DNA from: Burkholderiales bacterium 68-10
GTDB taxonomy: Bacteria; Pseudomonadota; Gammaproteobacteria; Burkholderiales; Burkholderiaceae_C
Direction of reading: 5' to 3'
Length of the DNA: 33,724 bases
Assembly: GCA_001897615.1 (NCBI GenBank)
Contig: MKTG01000073.1
Location: 25,580-59,303, forward strand
Shown here: one piece after another, positions 15,408 to 24,155 of the stretch
Numbering within the stretch: the stretch's first letter is position 1
How the letters are laid out: each line of letters starts with the position of its first letter
Notes under the pieces: generated by a model
Databases searched by the model: none
Told to the model about the DNA's origin: nothing
Seen by the model: the letters and a program-made list of their open reading frames with translations, nothing else
Position numbers and translations under genes: made by a program

Positions 15408-16304
15408 TCAGCCCTCGCGCTCCATTTCGCGGATCAGCGCCTGCGCCTCGGCGCCCTCGGGGATGGGGCGGCCGCTGTCGCGCCACTCGACGGCGGCCTT
15501 GAAGCCGTGCGTCTGCGCATGGCGGCGAAACCACACGCCTTCGGGGTTGTGGCGCGTGATGCCGTCGAACACCGTGGCCAGCATCTGCGTCTGCTCCAGC
15601 CCCATGGTCAGCATGACCTGGTTGACCACCAGCTTGTGCATCTGCAGGTGGCCGCGCGGCACGCCGGCGATGCGCTCGGCCAGGGCGCGCGTGGCGCTGG
15701 CCAGCTCGGCCGCGGGCACGGCCTGGTTGGCCAGGCCCCAGGCGGCGGCGGTGCGGCCGTCGATCACGTCACCGGTGAACATCATCTGCTTGGCCCGCGT
15801 GGGGCCCAGGCGATAGGTCCACATCGCCGTGGTGGGGCAGCCCCACACGCGCGTGGGCATGTAGCCGATGCGCGCATCCTCGGCCATCACCAGCAGGTCG
15901 CAACACAGGGCGATGTCGCTGCCGCCGGCCACCGCCGCGCCGTGCACCTGGGCGATGGTGGGCTTGGGGCAGCGCCACAGGCTCATGAAGTCTTCCGTGT
16001 AGCGCTTCATGGTGCGGTAGTCGAGCGCCGGGTCCCAGGGCGCGGATTCCTGCTGGCAGGGGTGTTCGATGTGCTGCTCGGCCGTGGCGGCCAGGTCGTA
16101 GCCGCCGCAAAAGCCCTTGCCAGCGCCCTCCACCACGATCACGTGCACCTCGTCGTCGGCCACGGCCCAGTCGACGGCGGCGCGGATTTCGCCCGGCATG
16201 TCGTCGTTGATGGCGTTGAGCCGCTCGGGGCGGTTCAGCAGCAGGCGCGCGATGCGCGGCTGCTCGGGGTCCTTGTCGATGCGCAGGGTGCTGAAGGCGG
16301 GCAT
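15408..16304 (-). CDS. Crotonase-superfamily protein, long form
   Basis: The 298-residue protein is longer than usual for crotonases. It contains [17 protein letters not shown], the first oxyanion-hole motif [10 protein letters not shown] and the second [17 protein letters not shown]. The usual Glu in the second motif is Asp. The second catalytic Glu region reads [16 protein letters not shown], without an obvious acidic residue. An insertion follows the first motif ([17 protein letters not shown]). Activity may differ from hydration: isomerase, lyase or CoA-ester hydrolase are possible. The ATG at 16304 is preceded by AGGAG. It converges with fdhD with a 13-bp gap and is divergent from the permease gene. 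Confidence 0.9.
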   Translation of the reverse strand: MPAFSTLRIDKDPEQPRIARLLLNRPERLNAINDDMPGEIRAAVDWAVADDEVHVIVVEGAGKGFCGGYDLAATAEQHIEHPCQQESAPWDPALDYRTMKRYTEDFMSLWRCPKPTIAQVHGAAVAGGSDIALCCDLLVMAEDARIGYMPTRVWGCPTTAMWTYRLGPTRAKQMMFTGDVIDGRTAAAWGLANQAVPAAELASATRALAERIAGVPRGHLQMHKLVVNQVMLTMGLEQTQMLATVFDGITRHNPEGVWFRRHAQTHGFKAAVEWRDSGRPIPEGAEAQALIREMEREG

Positions 16305-16380
16305 GGGAGTCTCCTGGGTGGGTGCGCCATGGTAGGGCGGGGCGCGGCAGCCGGCTGTCGCTTTGCGTACAGTGCGGGCC

Positions 16381-18903
16381 ATGAACGCATCTTCATGGAC
16401 TTTGGGCTGGCGCACGCTGTGGCGCGATCTGCGCAGCGGCGAACTGCGCCTGCTGATGGTGGCCGTGACGCTGGCGGTGGCGGCGCTCACCAGCGTGGGG
16501 TTTTTTGCCGATCGCCTGCAGGGCGGACTGCAGCGCGACGCGCGCCAACTGCTGGGCGGCGACGTGGTGCTGGTGAGCGACCACGCGCCGGCGCCGCGCT
16601 GGGCACGGCAGGCGCGGGCCGAGGGGCTGGACAGCGCGCTGACGCTCGGCTTTCCCACCATGGGCCGGGCGCCGGACGCACAGGGTGGCGCCACGCGGCT
16701 GGTGGCGCTGAAGGCGGTCGAGGCCGGCTACCCGCTGCGCGGCCAGCTGCGGCTGGCGCGCGACGCGCGGGACCGCGTCGGCGAGCCGACGCGCGGCGTG
16801 CCGGCGCAGGGCCAGGCGTGGGTCGACCCGTCGCTGCTGGAGGCGCTGGCGCTGCGGCGCGGCGACACCCTGCTGCTGGGCGACAGCGCGTTGCGCATCA
16901 CCGAGCTGATCGCGCTGGAGCCCGACCGCGGCACCGGCTTCATGAGCTTTGCCCCGCGCGTGCTGATCAACGCCGCCGACCTGCCGGCCACCGGCCTGGT
17001 GCAGCCGGCCAGCCGCATCAGCTGGCGGCTGGCGCTGGCGGGGCCAGAGCCGGCCGTGCAACGCTACCGCGCCTGGGCCGAGGCCGAGCTGGCGCAGCCC
17101 GGCGTGGCCGGCGTGCGGCTGGAGACGCTGGACAGCGGCCGGCCCGAGATGCGCACCACGCTGGACCGCGCCGGCAAGTTCCTCAACCTGGTGGCGCTGC
17201 TGGCGGCGTTGCTGTCGGCCGTGGCGGTGGCGCTGGCGGCGCGCGGCTTTGCGGCGCGGCACCTGGACGCCTCGGCCATGCTGCGCGTGCTGGGCCTGCC
17301 GCAGCGGCGCATCGCCGGCGCCTACGTGACCGAGTTCGCGCTGGTGGGCCTGTGCGCCAGCGTGGCCGGCGTGCTGATCGGCTGGGCCGTGCACCACGTG
17401 TTCGTGGCCCTGCTGGCCGGCTTGGTGGACAGCGCCCTGCCGGCGCCCAGCCTGTGGCCGGTGCTGCTGGGTCTGGGCATCGGCCTGACGCTGCTGGTGG
17501 CTTTTGGCTTGCCGCCGGTGCTGCAACTGGCGCAGGTGCCACCGCTGCGCGTGCTGCGACGCGATGTGGGGGCGCTCAAGCCCGCGTCGCTGGCGGTGCT
17601 GGCGCTGGGCGTGGCGGGCTTTGCGGCGCTGCTGCTGGCGGTCAGCGCCGACCTGGTGCTGGGGCTGATCGCCGTCGGTGGCTTTGCCGTGGCGGTGCTG
17701 CTGTTCGCCCTGTTGTCCTGGGCCGCGGTGCGGCTGTTGCGTCGCCTGGTGCACGAGCAGCGCGCGCCGCGCTGGCTGGTGCTGGCCACGCGGCAGCTGT
17801 CGGCCCGGCCGGCGTATGCCGTGGTGCAGGTCAGCAGCCTGGCGGTGGGCTTGCTGGCGCTGGTGTTGCTGGTGCTGCTGCGCACCGACCTGATCGCCAG
17901 CTGGCGCGCCGCCACGCCGGCCGACGCGCCCAACCGCTTCGTCATCAACGTCATGCCCGACCAGGGCGAGGCGTTTCGTGCCACGCTGCGCGCCGCCGGG
18001 GTGAGCCGGATGGACTGGTACCCGATGTTCCGCGGCCGGCTGGTGGCCATCAACGGCCGCGACGTCAACCCGGGCGACTATGCCGAGGAGCGCGCGCGCC
18101 ACCTGGTGGAGCGCGAGTTCAATCTGTCTCACGCCGCCGAGCAGCCCGCGCACAACCGCATCGCCGCCGGGCGCTGGGTGGCCAATGAGGCGGGCGCCAT
18201 CAGCGTCGAACAGGGCCTGGCCGACACCCTGCGCCTGAAGCTGGGCGACACGCTGCGCTTCGACGTCGCCGGCACGCCGGTCGAGGCGCGCGTCAGCTCG
18301 CTGCGGCAGGTCGACTGGGCCTCGATGCACGTCAACTTCTTCGCCATGTTTCCGCTGGCCGAGATGCCCGAGGTGCCCGCCACCTGGATCGCGGCCTACC
18401 GGGCTCCGGGCGCCCCGGGCTTCGACAACGCGCTGGTGCGCCAGTTTCCCAACATCACCAATGTCGACATGGAGCAGTCCATCGCCCAGGTGCAGCGCGT
18501 GCTGGATCAGGTGATCAGCGCGATCGAGTTTTTGTTCGGCTTCACCCTGGCGGCCGGGCTGATCGTGTTGTTCGCCGCCGTCAGCGCCACGCGCGAGGAG
18601 CGCGCTCGCGAATTCGCCATCATGCGCGCCGTGGGCGCCAGCAGCGCCTTGCTGGCGCGCGTGCAGCGCGCCGAGCTGCTGGGCGTCGGCTTGCTGGCGG
18701 GCGCGCTGGCCAGCGGGGTGGCGCTGGCGGTGGGCTGGGCACTGGCGCGCTATGCCTTCGACTTCAACTGGAGCGCGCCGCCCTGGGTGCCGCTGGCCGG
18801 CAGCCTGGCCGGTGCGCTGCTGGCGCTGGCGGCGGGCTGGTGGAGCCTGCGCGAGGTGCTGCGCCGGCCGGTGGTGCAGACGCTGCGGAGCGCGGCGGAG
18901 TGA
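16381..18903 (+). CDS. FtsX-type ABC transporter permease (YbbP-like)
   Basis: The 840-residue membrane protein has an N-terminal membrane helix ([20 protein letters not shown]), a periplasmic MacB-PCD-like domain, a first FtsX block from about residue 255, several central helices, and a second FtsX block near the C-terminus (about 720-835, ending [18 protein letters not shown]). The size and two-block layout fit the YbbP family, which works with an ATPase such as YbbA in lipid or lipoprotein-related export. No ATPase gene is adjacent. The ATG at 16381 is preferred over an upstream TTG. A TACAGT hexamer ends seven bases before it, so the transcript may be nearly leaderless. Confidence 0.9.
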   Translation: MNASSWTLGWRTLWRDLRSGELRLLMVAVTLAVAALTSVGFFADRLQGGLQRDARQLLGGDVVLVSDHAPAPRWARQARAEGLDSALTLGFPTMGRAPDAQGGATRLVALKAVEAGYPLRGQLRLARDARDRVGEPTRGVPAQGQAWVDPSLLEALALRRGDTLLLGDSALRITELIALEPDRGTGFMSFAPRVLINAADLPATGLVQPASRISWRLALAGPEPAVQRYRAWAEAELAQPGVAGVRLETLDSGRPEMRTTLDRAGKFLNLVALLAALLSAVAVALAARGFAARHLDASAMLRVLGLPQRRIAGAYVTEFALVGLCASVAGVLIGWAVHHVFVALLAGLVDSALPAPSLWPVLLGLGIGLTLLVAFGLPPVLQLAQVPPLRVLRRDVGALKPASLAVLALGVAGFAALLLAVSADLVLGLIAVGGFAVAVLLFALLSWAAVRLLRRLVHEQRAPRWLVLATRQLSARPAYAVVQVSSLAVGLLALVLLVLLRTDLIASWRAATPADAPNRFVINVMPDQGEAFRATLRAAGVSRMDWYPMFRGRLVAINGRDVNPGDYAEERARHLVEREFNLSHAAEQPAHNRIAAGRWVANEAGAISVEQGLADTLRLKLGDTLRFDVAGTPVEARVSSLRQVDWASMHVNFFAMFPLAEMPEVPATWIAAYRAPGAPGFDNALVRQFPNITNVDMEQSIAQVQRVLDQVISAIEFLFGFTLAAGLIVLFAAVSATREERAREFAIMRAVGASSALLARVQRAELLGVGLLAGALASGVALAVGWALARYAFDFNWSAPPWVPLAGSLAGALLALAAGWWSLREVLRRPVVQTLRSAAE

Positions 18904-18910
18904 ATCTTGT

Positions 18911-18967
18911 TTGCTATTTATGTGATAGCTGCTTGCGCTCGTCCGTCGGGCGTGCGGGGTTGATTTG
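18911..18967 (+). repeat. Dispersed palindromic repeat, copy 8, at the kinase start
   Basis: It reads TTGCTATTTATGTGATAGC, then TGCTTGCGCTCGTCCG, then TCGGGCGTGCGGGGTTGATT. It fills the gap between the permease stop and the kinase, and its tail contains the proposed TTG start codon at 18965. Confidence 0.78.
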
Positions 18968-20509
18968 ATTCAAACCCTGAAGGCCTGGCGCGACGCGCGT
19001 CGGCGCTTGCTGGCGCTGGGCGCGCTGGCGTGCGTGCTGGGTGCCACGGCCATCGTGCGCGTGGACTTGGCGCAGCGGCGCGACGCCTTTCTGGCCGAGG
19101 CGCGCGATGCCCATCGCCTGCTGGGCCAGGGCACGGCGCGGCTGGACGCGGTGCTGGCCACGCTGGCGCTGCTGGCGCCACCGGGGCCCGCGGGCGCCGA
19201 CGCCACGGCGCGCCTGCCGGCGCTGTACCCGCAGGTGCTGGCGGCCTGGCGGCGCGAGGCCGCGGGCGGCGACTGGCCTGATGCCGCAGCCCGTTCTGGC
19301 GTGCCGCTGGCTGCGTTGGCGCAGGCCGAGGCCAGGTCGCGCGGGCTGCCCGCCGCCACGCGGCACGCGGTGCTGGCCGGGCTGGACACTGCGCGGGGGC
19401 GCTACACCCTGGTGCTGGCGGGCACGCCGGCCAGCTACGCGCTGCAGGTCGATGCGCGCCAGCTGGTCGCGCCCGGCGCCTGGCCCTGGCGCAGCGGACA
19501 GCCGATGCTGGCGCGCCTGGTCTGGGGCGGCCAGGCCGTCACCCTGCAAGACGAGCGCGGCGACCCGGCGCGCCCGCGCGGGTTGACGCGCGGCTTCACC
19601 TTCGAGCAGACGCTGGCCAGCGCCAGCCAGGACTTCGGTTTCCAGGCGCAGCGTCTGGTCGGCCCGGCGCAGTGGCCCTGGGCCGCGCTGGTGGCTTGGG
19701 CCTTGCTGTGTGCGGGGGCTACGGCGCTGGCGCTGCGCGGCCAGCGCCAGCGCGCCGAACGCCGGCGGGCCGCCGAGCTGGAGCGCCTGGCGCGCACCGC
19801 CCGTCTGGGGACGCTGGGCGAGTTGGCCGCCGGCGTGGCGCACGAACTGAACCAGCCGTTGACCGCGGCGCTGAGCGGCACGCAGACGGCGCTGCGCCTG
19901 CTGCGCGACGAACCGCTGGCCGCACCCACCCAGGCCACCGTGCTGCAGGCGCTGGAGTTGGCCGCCGCGCAGGTACGCCGCGCGGGTGAAGTGCTGGCGC
20001 GATTGCGGCGCCAGATGCAACCCGGCGCCGCTCCTGCGGCGCTGGCACCGGTCGAGCTGGGCGTGCTGGTGCGGCACCTGGGGGTGCTGTGGGCTCCCGA
20101 ACTGGCGCGCCACGCCATCGCCTGGCGCGTCGAAGGCCAGGCGCCACCGGCGCTGGGTGACGCCGTCGCTGCCGAGCAGGTGCTGCACAACCTGCTGGGC
20201 AATGCCGTGCAGGCACTGCAACTCGGCCCGTCCACGGGCCGGCAGATCACGCTGCGGCTGTCGGCCACGCTCACGCACGCCTGCTGCGCGGTACGCGACA
20301 ACGGCCCCGGCGTGCCGGCGGCGGCGCAGGCGCGGCTGTTCGCGCCTTTCTTCAGCACCCGTGACGGCGGCCTGGGCCTGGGTCTGCCGCTGTGCCAGAC
20401 CCTGGCGCTGGCCATGAACGGCGCCGTGCGTTTTCAAGTCCCGGTGGGCGGCGGCGCCGAGTTCGTGCTCGAACTGCCGCTGGCTCGCACATCCCCAGCA
20501 CCGCCATGA
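18965..20509 (+). CDS. Membrane-bound sensor histidine kinase (DctB-like layout)
   Basis: The 514-residue kinase has a first membrane segment at about residues 15-33, a periplasmic sensor region to about 235 with no family I recognise, and a second membrane segment at about 237-258. The HisKA domain has phospho-acceptor H293 in AHELNQPL. The HATPase domain carries an N-box (NLLGNAVQAL), DNGPGVP, and GLGLGLPLCQ. It should autophosphorylate and signal to the regulator encoded next, with which it overlaps by four bases. The TTG start is the first usable one, and the codon lies in the tail of a dispersed repeat. The sensed signal is unknown; neighbours suggest heme or redox state. Confidence 0.92.
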   Translation: MIQTLKAWRDARRRLLALGALACVLGATAIVRVDLAQRRDAFLAEARDAHRLLGQGTARLDAVLATLALLAPPGPAGADATARLPALYPQVLAAWRREAAGGDWPDAAARSGVPLAALAQAEARSRGLPAATRHAVLAGLDTARGRYTLVLAGTPASYALQVDARQLVAPGAWPWRSGQPMLARLVWGGQAVTLQDERGDPARPRGLTRGFTFEQTLASASQDFGFQAQRLVGPAQWPWAALVAWALLCAGATALALRGQRQRAERRRAAELERLARTARLGTLGELAAGVAHELNQPLTAALSGTQTALRLLRDEPLAAPTQATVLQALELAAAQVRRAGEVLARLRRQMQPGAAPAALAPVELGVLVRHLGVLWAPELARHAIAWRVEGQAPPALGDAVAAEQVLHNLLGNAVQALQLGPSTGRQITLRLSATLTHACCAVRDNGPGVPAAAQARLFAPFFSTRDGGLGLGLPLCQTLALAMNGAVRFQVPVGGGAEFVLELPLARTSPAPP

Positions 20510-21129
20510 ATCCGATCTCGCCCCTGATCCACCTGGTTGACGACGATGCGTCGGTGCGCGAGGCGCTGGCGCTGCTGATCGGCACCGTCGGATTGCGCGT
20601 GGCATCCTGGGCCGATCCGCAGGACTTCATGGCGCGCTTCGACCGTGACGCCGTCGGCGCCATCGTGCTGGACATGCGGATGCCGGGGCTGTCGGGGCTG
20701 GCGGTGATCGACGAGCTGCGTGGGCAGGGCGTCGATCAGCCGGTCGTCATGCTGACCGGTCACGGCAGCGTCGACATGTGTCGGCGCGCCTTCAAGGCCG
20801 GTGCGGCCGAATTTCTGGAAAAGCCCGTCGACGACGAATTGCTGCTGGGCGCGGTGCAGGCTGCCGTGCGCGCGCATGTGGCGCTGCGCCGTCAGGGCGC
20901 CGCTGGTCGCGAGGCGCGCGAGCGCTTTGCCCTGCTGTCGGCGCGCGAGCGCGAAGTGCTGGCCCGAGTCATACAGGGCCTGACCAGCAAGCAGATTGCA
21001 CGCGTGCTGCAGCTGTCGCCACGCACGGTGGAGACGCACCGCGCCCACCTGCAGGACAAGTTGCAGGTGCAGACGCTGGCGCAGCTGGTGCGTCAGTACG
21101 CGGCCCTGGTCGACGAGGGCGCCGCGTAG
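20506..21129 (+). CDS. FixJ/LuxR-family response regulator
   Basis: The 207-residue regulator has a receiver domain (1-120) with acidic residues D12 and D13, phospho-acceptor D56 in VLDMRMPG, and a conserved T/K pattern (LTGHG, then EKPVDD). A LuxR-type helix-turn-helix at about 140-200 (LTSKQIARVLQLSPRTVETH) follows. Its ATG overlaps the kinase stop (ATGA), so the two are translationally coupled partners. Family members activate or repress transcription on phosphorylation. Its targets may include the two downstream genes. Confidence 0.95.
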   Translation: MNPISPLIHLVDDDASVREALALLIGTVGLRVASWADPQDFMARFDRDAVGAIVLDMRMPGLSGLAVIDELRGQGVDQPVVMLTGHGSVDMCRRAFKAGAAEFLEKPVDDELLLGAVQAAVRAHVALRRQGAAGREARERFALLSAREREVLARVIQGLTSKQIARVLQLSPRTVETHRAHLQDKLQVQTLAQLVRQYAALVDEGAA

Positions 21130-21235
21130 ATCCACGGATGCTGGACGCGGCGCGCACGGATGGCGCCGGCGCCGCGGCTTTTGAACAATGGCGCTACGGC
21201 CGGTCGTCGGCCGCTTGTTGAACGGGATTCGCGTC

Positions 21236-21739
21236 ATGAAACACACCCTTCGCCTTACCCTGGCCGCGGCCTGCGCCGTGCTGGCGGCCGCCCCGGCCCT
21301 GGCCCAGACCGGTGCACTGCGCACCGAGCGCACGCTGACGCTGGAGTTGGCCAGTCAGATCGCCACCAGCACCGTGGCCGCCTGCCAGGCCAAGGGCTAC
21401 GCCGTCTCGGCTGCCGTGGTCGACCGCGCGGGCAATCTGCGCGTACTGCTGCGCGCCGACAACGCCGGCCCGCACACCATCGAATCGGCGCGCCAGAAGG
21501 CCTTCACCTCGGCCTCGGCGCGCAACAACACGCAAGCCATGATGGAGGGCGCGCAAAAGAACCCCGGTGCCGCCAACCTGGTGCATCTCCCGGGCTTTCT
21601 GCTGCTGGGTGGCGGCGTGCCGGTGCGCGCGGGCGATGAAGTGGTCGGCGCTGTCGGTGTCGGGGGCGCTCCTGGCGGGCATCTGGACGAGCAGTGCGCC
21701 GTGGCGGCGCTCGATGCCGTCAAGGATCAGCTCAAGTGA
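21236..21739 (+). CDS. Secreted GlcG/HbpS-family heme-binding-like protein
   Basis: The 167-residue protein has a clear signal peptide (cleavage near ALAQT, about residue 23), then a GlcG/HbpS fold: ATSTVAACQAKGYAVSAAVV, DRAGNLRVLLRADNA, ARQKAFTSASARNNT, and GGGVPVRAGDEVVGAVGVGGAPGGHLDEQC. HbpS from Streptomyces is an exported heme- and iron-binding oligomer that signals to the kinase SenS. Here the gene follows a kinase/regulator pair by 106 bp, which makes an analogous accessory-sensor role plausible but unproven. Heme binding cannot be shown from sequence. The ATG at 21236 is chosen because the signal peptide starts there. Confidence 0.88.
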   Translation: MKHTLRLTLAAACAVLAAAPALAQTGALRTERTLTLELASQIATSTVAACQAKGYAVSAAVVDRAGNLRVLLRADNAGPHTIESARQKAFTSASARNNTQAMMEGAQKNPGAANLVHLPGFLLLGGGVPVRAGDEVVGAVGVGGAPGGHLDEQCAVAALDAVKDQLK

Positions 21740-22431
21740 TCACGCGGCGCGCGCTGCTGGGCAGCGCGGCAGCGGTCATGGCAATCATCGCCTTGTCCTG
21801 GGACGCGTCGGCCCAGGTGGCGCCGTCGGCCGCTGAAATGCAGGCTTATCGCGGCCTGCATGCCGCCGCCCAGCGCGGCGATGTGGCCGAGATCCGGCGT
21901 CTGGCGGTCGACCCCTCGGTGCTCAATGCGCGTGACGCGCGGGGCCGCGCGCCGCTGCATGTGGCGACCTTCGCGCGCCAGCCGCGGGCGGTGCGCGCGT
22001 TGTTGCGCGCGGGCGCCGATCCCGCGGCGCTGGACCATGACCGCTACGACGCGGTGACGATTGCCGCGGTCGCGGACGATGAAGTCGCCCTGCGCGCGCT
22101 GCTGGAAGAGGGCGCCAGCGCCAGCCTGGTGACCAGCCGCCACGACGGCACGGCGCTGATCGCTGCCGCCCATCTGGGCCACGACGGCGTGGTGCGTCAG
22201 CTGATTGCCGCCGGCGCGCCGCTGGATCATGTCAACAACCTGCACTGGACGGCGCTGATCGAGGCCATCGTGCTGGGTGACGGCGGTCCGCGCCACCAGG
22301 CCTGCGTTCGGGCGCTGCTGGAGGCTGGTGCCAGCACGCAACTGACCGACCGCGAGGGCCGTGCGCCGCTTGCGCTGGCGCGCACCCGCGGCTACACCCG
22401 TATGGTGGAATTGCTGGAAGCCGCCCGATGA
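21736..22431 (+). CDS. Exported ankyrin-repeat protein
   Basis: The 231-residue protein begins at GTG 21736, overlapping the previous stop by four bases (GTGA). An N-terminal signal (VITRRALLGSAAAVMAIIAL) with a twin-arginine-like pair suggests export, Sec or Tat. About five ankyrin repeats follow (for example GRAPLHVATFARQPRAVRAL, GTALIAAAHLGHDGVVRQL and GRAPLALARTRGYTRMVEL). Periplasmic ankyrin proteins such as Pseudomonas AnkB assist catalase function. Together with an HbpS-like neighbour this hints at oxidative-stress or heme handling. The binding partner is unknown. Confidence 0.9.
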   Translation: MITRRALLGSAAAVMAIIALSWDASAQVAPSAAEMQAYRGLHAAAQRGDVAEIRRLAVDPSVLNARDARGRAPLHVATFARQPRAVRALLRAGADPAALDHDRYDAVTIAAVADDEVALRALLEEGASASLVTSRHDGTALIAAAHLGHDGVVRQLIAAGAPLDHVNNLHWTALIEAIVLGDGGPRHQACVRALLEAGASTQLTDREGRAPLALARTRGYTRMVELLEAAR

Positions 22432-22456
22432 CGTGACAGCGAACCGGGACGTATCG

Positions 22457-22533
22457 TTACGCTATCAAAACGATGGCTGTTGGCGCTTGTTCGAGAAATG
22501 GCGACGCCATGAAATTGATAGCTGTCAGCGTAA
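22457..22533. repeat. Dispersed palindromic repeat, copy 9, with a bidirectional stem
   Basis: From 22462 it reads GCTATCAAAACGATGGCTG, then TTGGCGCTTGTTCGAG, then ATGGC, a degenerate family copy. TTACGCTATCAA at 22457-22468 can pair, with a bulge, with TTGATAGCTGTCAGCGTAA at 22515-22533. It lies between the convergent ankyrin and LysR genes and may end transcription of both. Confidence 0.6.
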
Positions 22534-22557
22534 TATTGGCATACTTTACGGGGCTGA

Positions 22558-23493
22558 TCATGTGTCTAGGCGCGCCGCGCCGGGAGGTTCTTCCGCGTCG
22601 CCGGAGGGTGGCTGGCGCCGCTGCTCTTCCAGAAAATCCAGCAGCGCGCGCAATGCGGCGCTGGGGTTGCGGCGCTGGGCGTAGGCGGCGTAGAGCCACA
22701 GGTTGCGGGGCGAATACTGGGCAAACAGCGGCTCCAGCTTTCCGGCCTCGATCCAGTCACCCATCAGCATCCGTGAGCCGCGCACCACGCCGACACCCTT
22801 GAGCGCCAGCGGCACCAGGGGCGAGAAGTCGGTGGCGGTGAAGACCGCCCGCAAGGGCAGGTCGAGCAGCTTGCCCCCGACGTTGAATTGCCAGTGGGGC
22901 GTCTCGCCCGGCGGCGCCATGGCCAGCGTGCGATGGGTGGACAGTTCTCGCGGGTGATCGGGGCGGCCATGCGCGTGCCAGTACCCCGGGGTGGCGGCCA
23001 CCACCATTTCGATCTGCTGCAGGCGGCGCACGATCAGTCTGCTGTCGGCCACCGCGCCGATGCGGAAGGCGACGTCAATGCCGTCCTCGGCCAGATCGAC
23101 CAGCCGGTTGGTCAGGTGCAGATGGACCGAGACGTCGGGGTGGCGCAGCATGAAGTCGGCCAGTCGGCGCACCAGCACCGTGCGCGTCAGCCCGTGCGGC
23201 GCGGCCAGGTTCAGCCACCCGCCGGGTCGGTGGGCACGGTCGTTCATGGCGTCCTCGGTCTGGTCGATCAGGTCGACCACCCGCCCGCTGTGCTCCAGCA
23301 GCAGCTGGCCGGCGTCGGTCAGCGACACCCGGCGCGTGCTGCGGTTGAACAGACGAAGGTGAAAGCGTGTCTCCAGCTCGGCCACGTACTTGCTCACCGT
23401 GGCGGGTGCCAGATCTAGGGTGCGAGCCGCCGCCGAGAAGCTGTGGCGTCGAGCCACCTCGCGAAACGTGCGCAAGAGCTCCAGGGTATCCAT
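22558..23493 (-). CDS. LysR-family transcriptional regulator
   Basis: The 311-residue regulator has a winged helix-turn-helix at residues 1-60 (RTFREVARRHSFSAAARTLD, then APATVSKYVAELETR) and a LysR substrate-binding domain (about 88-295). The N-terminal region resembles the CrgA/DmlR-like subgroup (FNRSTRRVSLTDAG). It is divergent from a small secreted-protein gene across about 180 bp. LysR proteins often control the divergent neighbour, so that gene is a candidate target. The effector is unknown. Confidence 0.95.
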   Translation of the reverse strand: MDTLELLRTFREVARRHSFSAAARTLDLAPATVSKYVAELETRFHLRLFNRSTRRVSLTDAGQLLLEHSGRVVDLIDQTEDAMNDRAHRPGGWLNLAAPHGLTRTVLVRRLADFMLRHPDVSVHLHLTNRLVDLAEDGIDVAFRIGAVADSRLIVRRLQQIEMVVAATPGYWHAHGRPDHPRELSTHRTLAMAPPGETPHWQFNVGGKLLDLPLRAVFTATDFSPLVPLALKGVGVVRGSRMLMGDWIEAGKLEPLFAQYSPRNLWLYAAYAQRRNPSAALRALLDFLEEQRRQPPSGDAEEPPGAARLDT

Positions 23494-23672
23494 TGTTCAC
23501 GGCCTGGAATGATGGAAATTCCATTCAACTGCTTTTTCCGCGGCTTCACAAGGTCCACAGTGAGCGGCCTGGGACCGGCGATGGAAGCGCAGCCGGTCTC
23601 TCGGCAGGGGCCGTGTCTGCGCGTCTTCCCTGTTGTTTCAATCGCTTCGTGGACTTTGCAAGGAGTTTCATC

Positions 23673-23975
23673 ATGTCGATTCGATTGATCTCCATGGCGT
23701 CTGCCTTGGCGCTGACGCTGGCGGCGAGCGCCGCGTCGGCCATGCCGGCCAGCGGCGAGCAGCCCCTGTTCAATGACCAGGCCGACGTCCCGTCGGTCGT
23801 CACGCGCGCCGAGGTGACGGCGCAGGCCACCCAGTCGCCCCCCACCACGGGCGAGTCCAGCGGCGTGGTGTCGGTGGCGGCCACGGACCTACCGATGGAT
23901 CGCGCCGCGGTGGTGACCGAGCTGCGCCAGGCGCTGGCGCACGGCTATCACCTGGCAACCGGTGAAGGTCGTTGA
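23673..23975 (+). CDS. Small secreted protein, DUF4148-like
   Basis: The 100-residue protein has a signal peptide (MSIRLISMASALALTLAASA, cleavage near ASA/MP). The mature part contains a VVTRAEVTAQA stretch resembling DUF4148 proteins common in Burkholderiales. No enzymatic motif is seen. A strong AAGGAG ribosome site lies 8 bases before the ATG, and a hairpin follows the stop. It is divergent from a LysR gene. The family call is tentative; that it is a real exported small protein is well supported. Confidence 0.75.
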   Translation: MSIRLISMASALALTLAASAASAMPASGEQPLFNDQADVPSVVTRAEVTAQATQSPPTTGESSGVVSVAATDLPMDRAAVVTELRQALAHGYHLATGEGR

Positions 23976-23994
23976 GTGTGTCCGGGCATTTACC

Positions 23995-24015
23995 GGCCCG
24001 CGCCAGTCGCGGGCC
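23995..24015 (+). terminator. Hairpin after the small secreted-protein gene
   Basis: GGCCCGCG and CGCGGGCC form a perfect 8-bp stem with a 5-base loop, starting 20 bases after the stop. No T-run follows, so termination efficiency is uncertain. It lies between convergent genes. Confidence 0.5.
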
Positions 24016-24155
24016 AGGTGATCGGCTGGCGCGACGTCCCGCCGACGCCGCGGGTGTCGACGGGTGTGTGCCGTCGCCAGCCGCCCCGGGGTCACGGCCC
24101 GGTGAGCCGGACGCCGCGCACGGCCATCCGCGCCAGGAGCGTATCGGACGTTCCG

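Noticed and set aside
15372-18188. A 938-residue plus-strand frame
   Set aside because: It is a compositional shadow in GC-rich DNA, Ala/Gly/Arg-rich without domains, covering a real crotonase on the other strand and the permease in another frame.
22473-22802. A plus-strand frame with a hydrophobic start (MKLIAVSVILAYFTGLIMC)
   Set aside because: It begins inside a repeat copy, soon becomes Arg-rich, and overlaps the conserved C-terminus of the LysR gene on the other strand.
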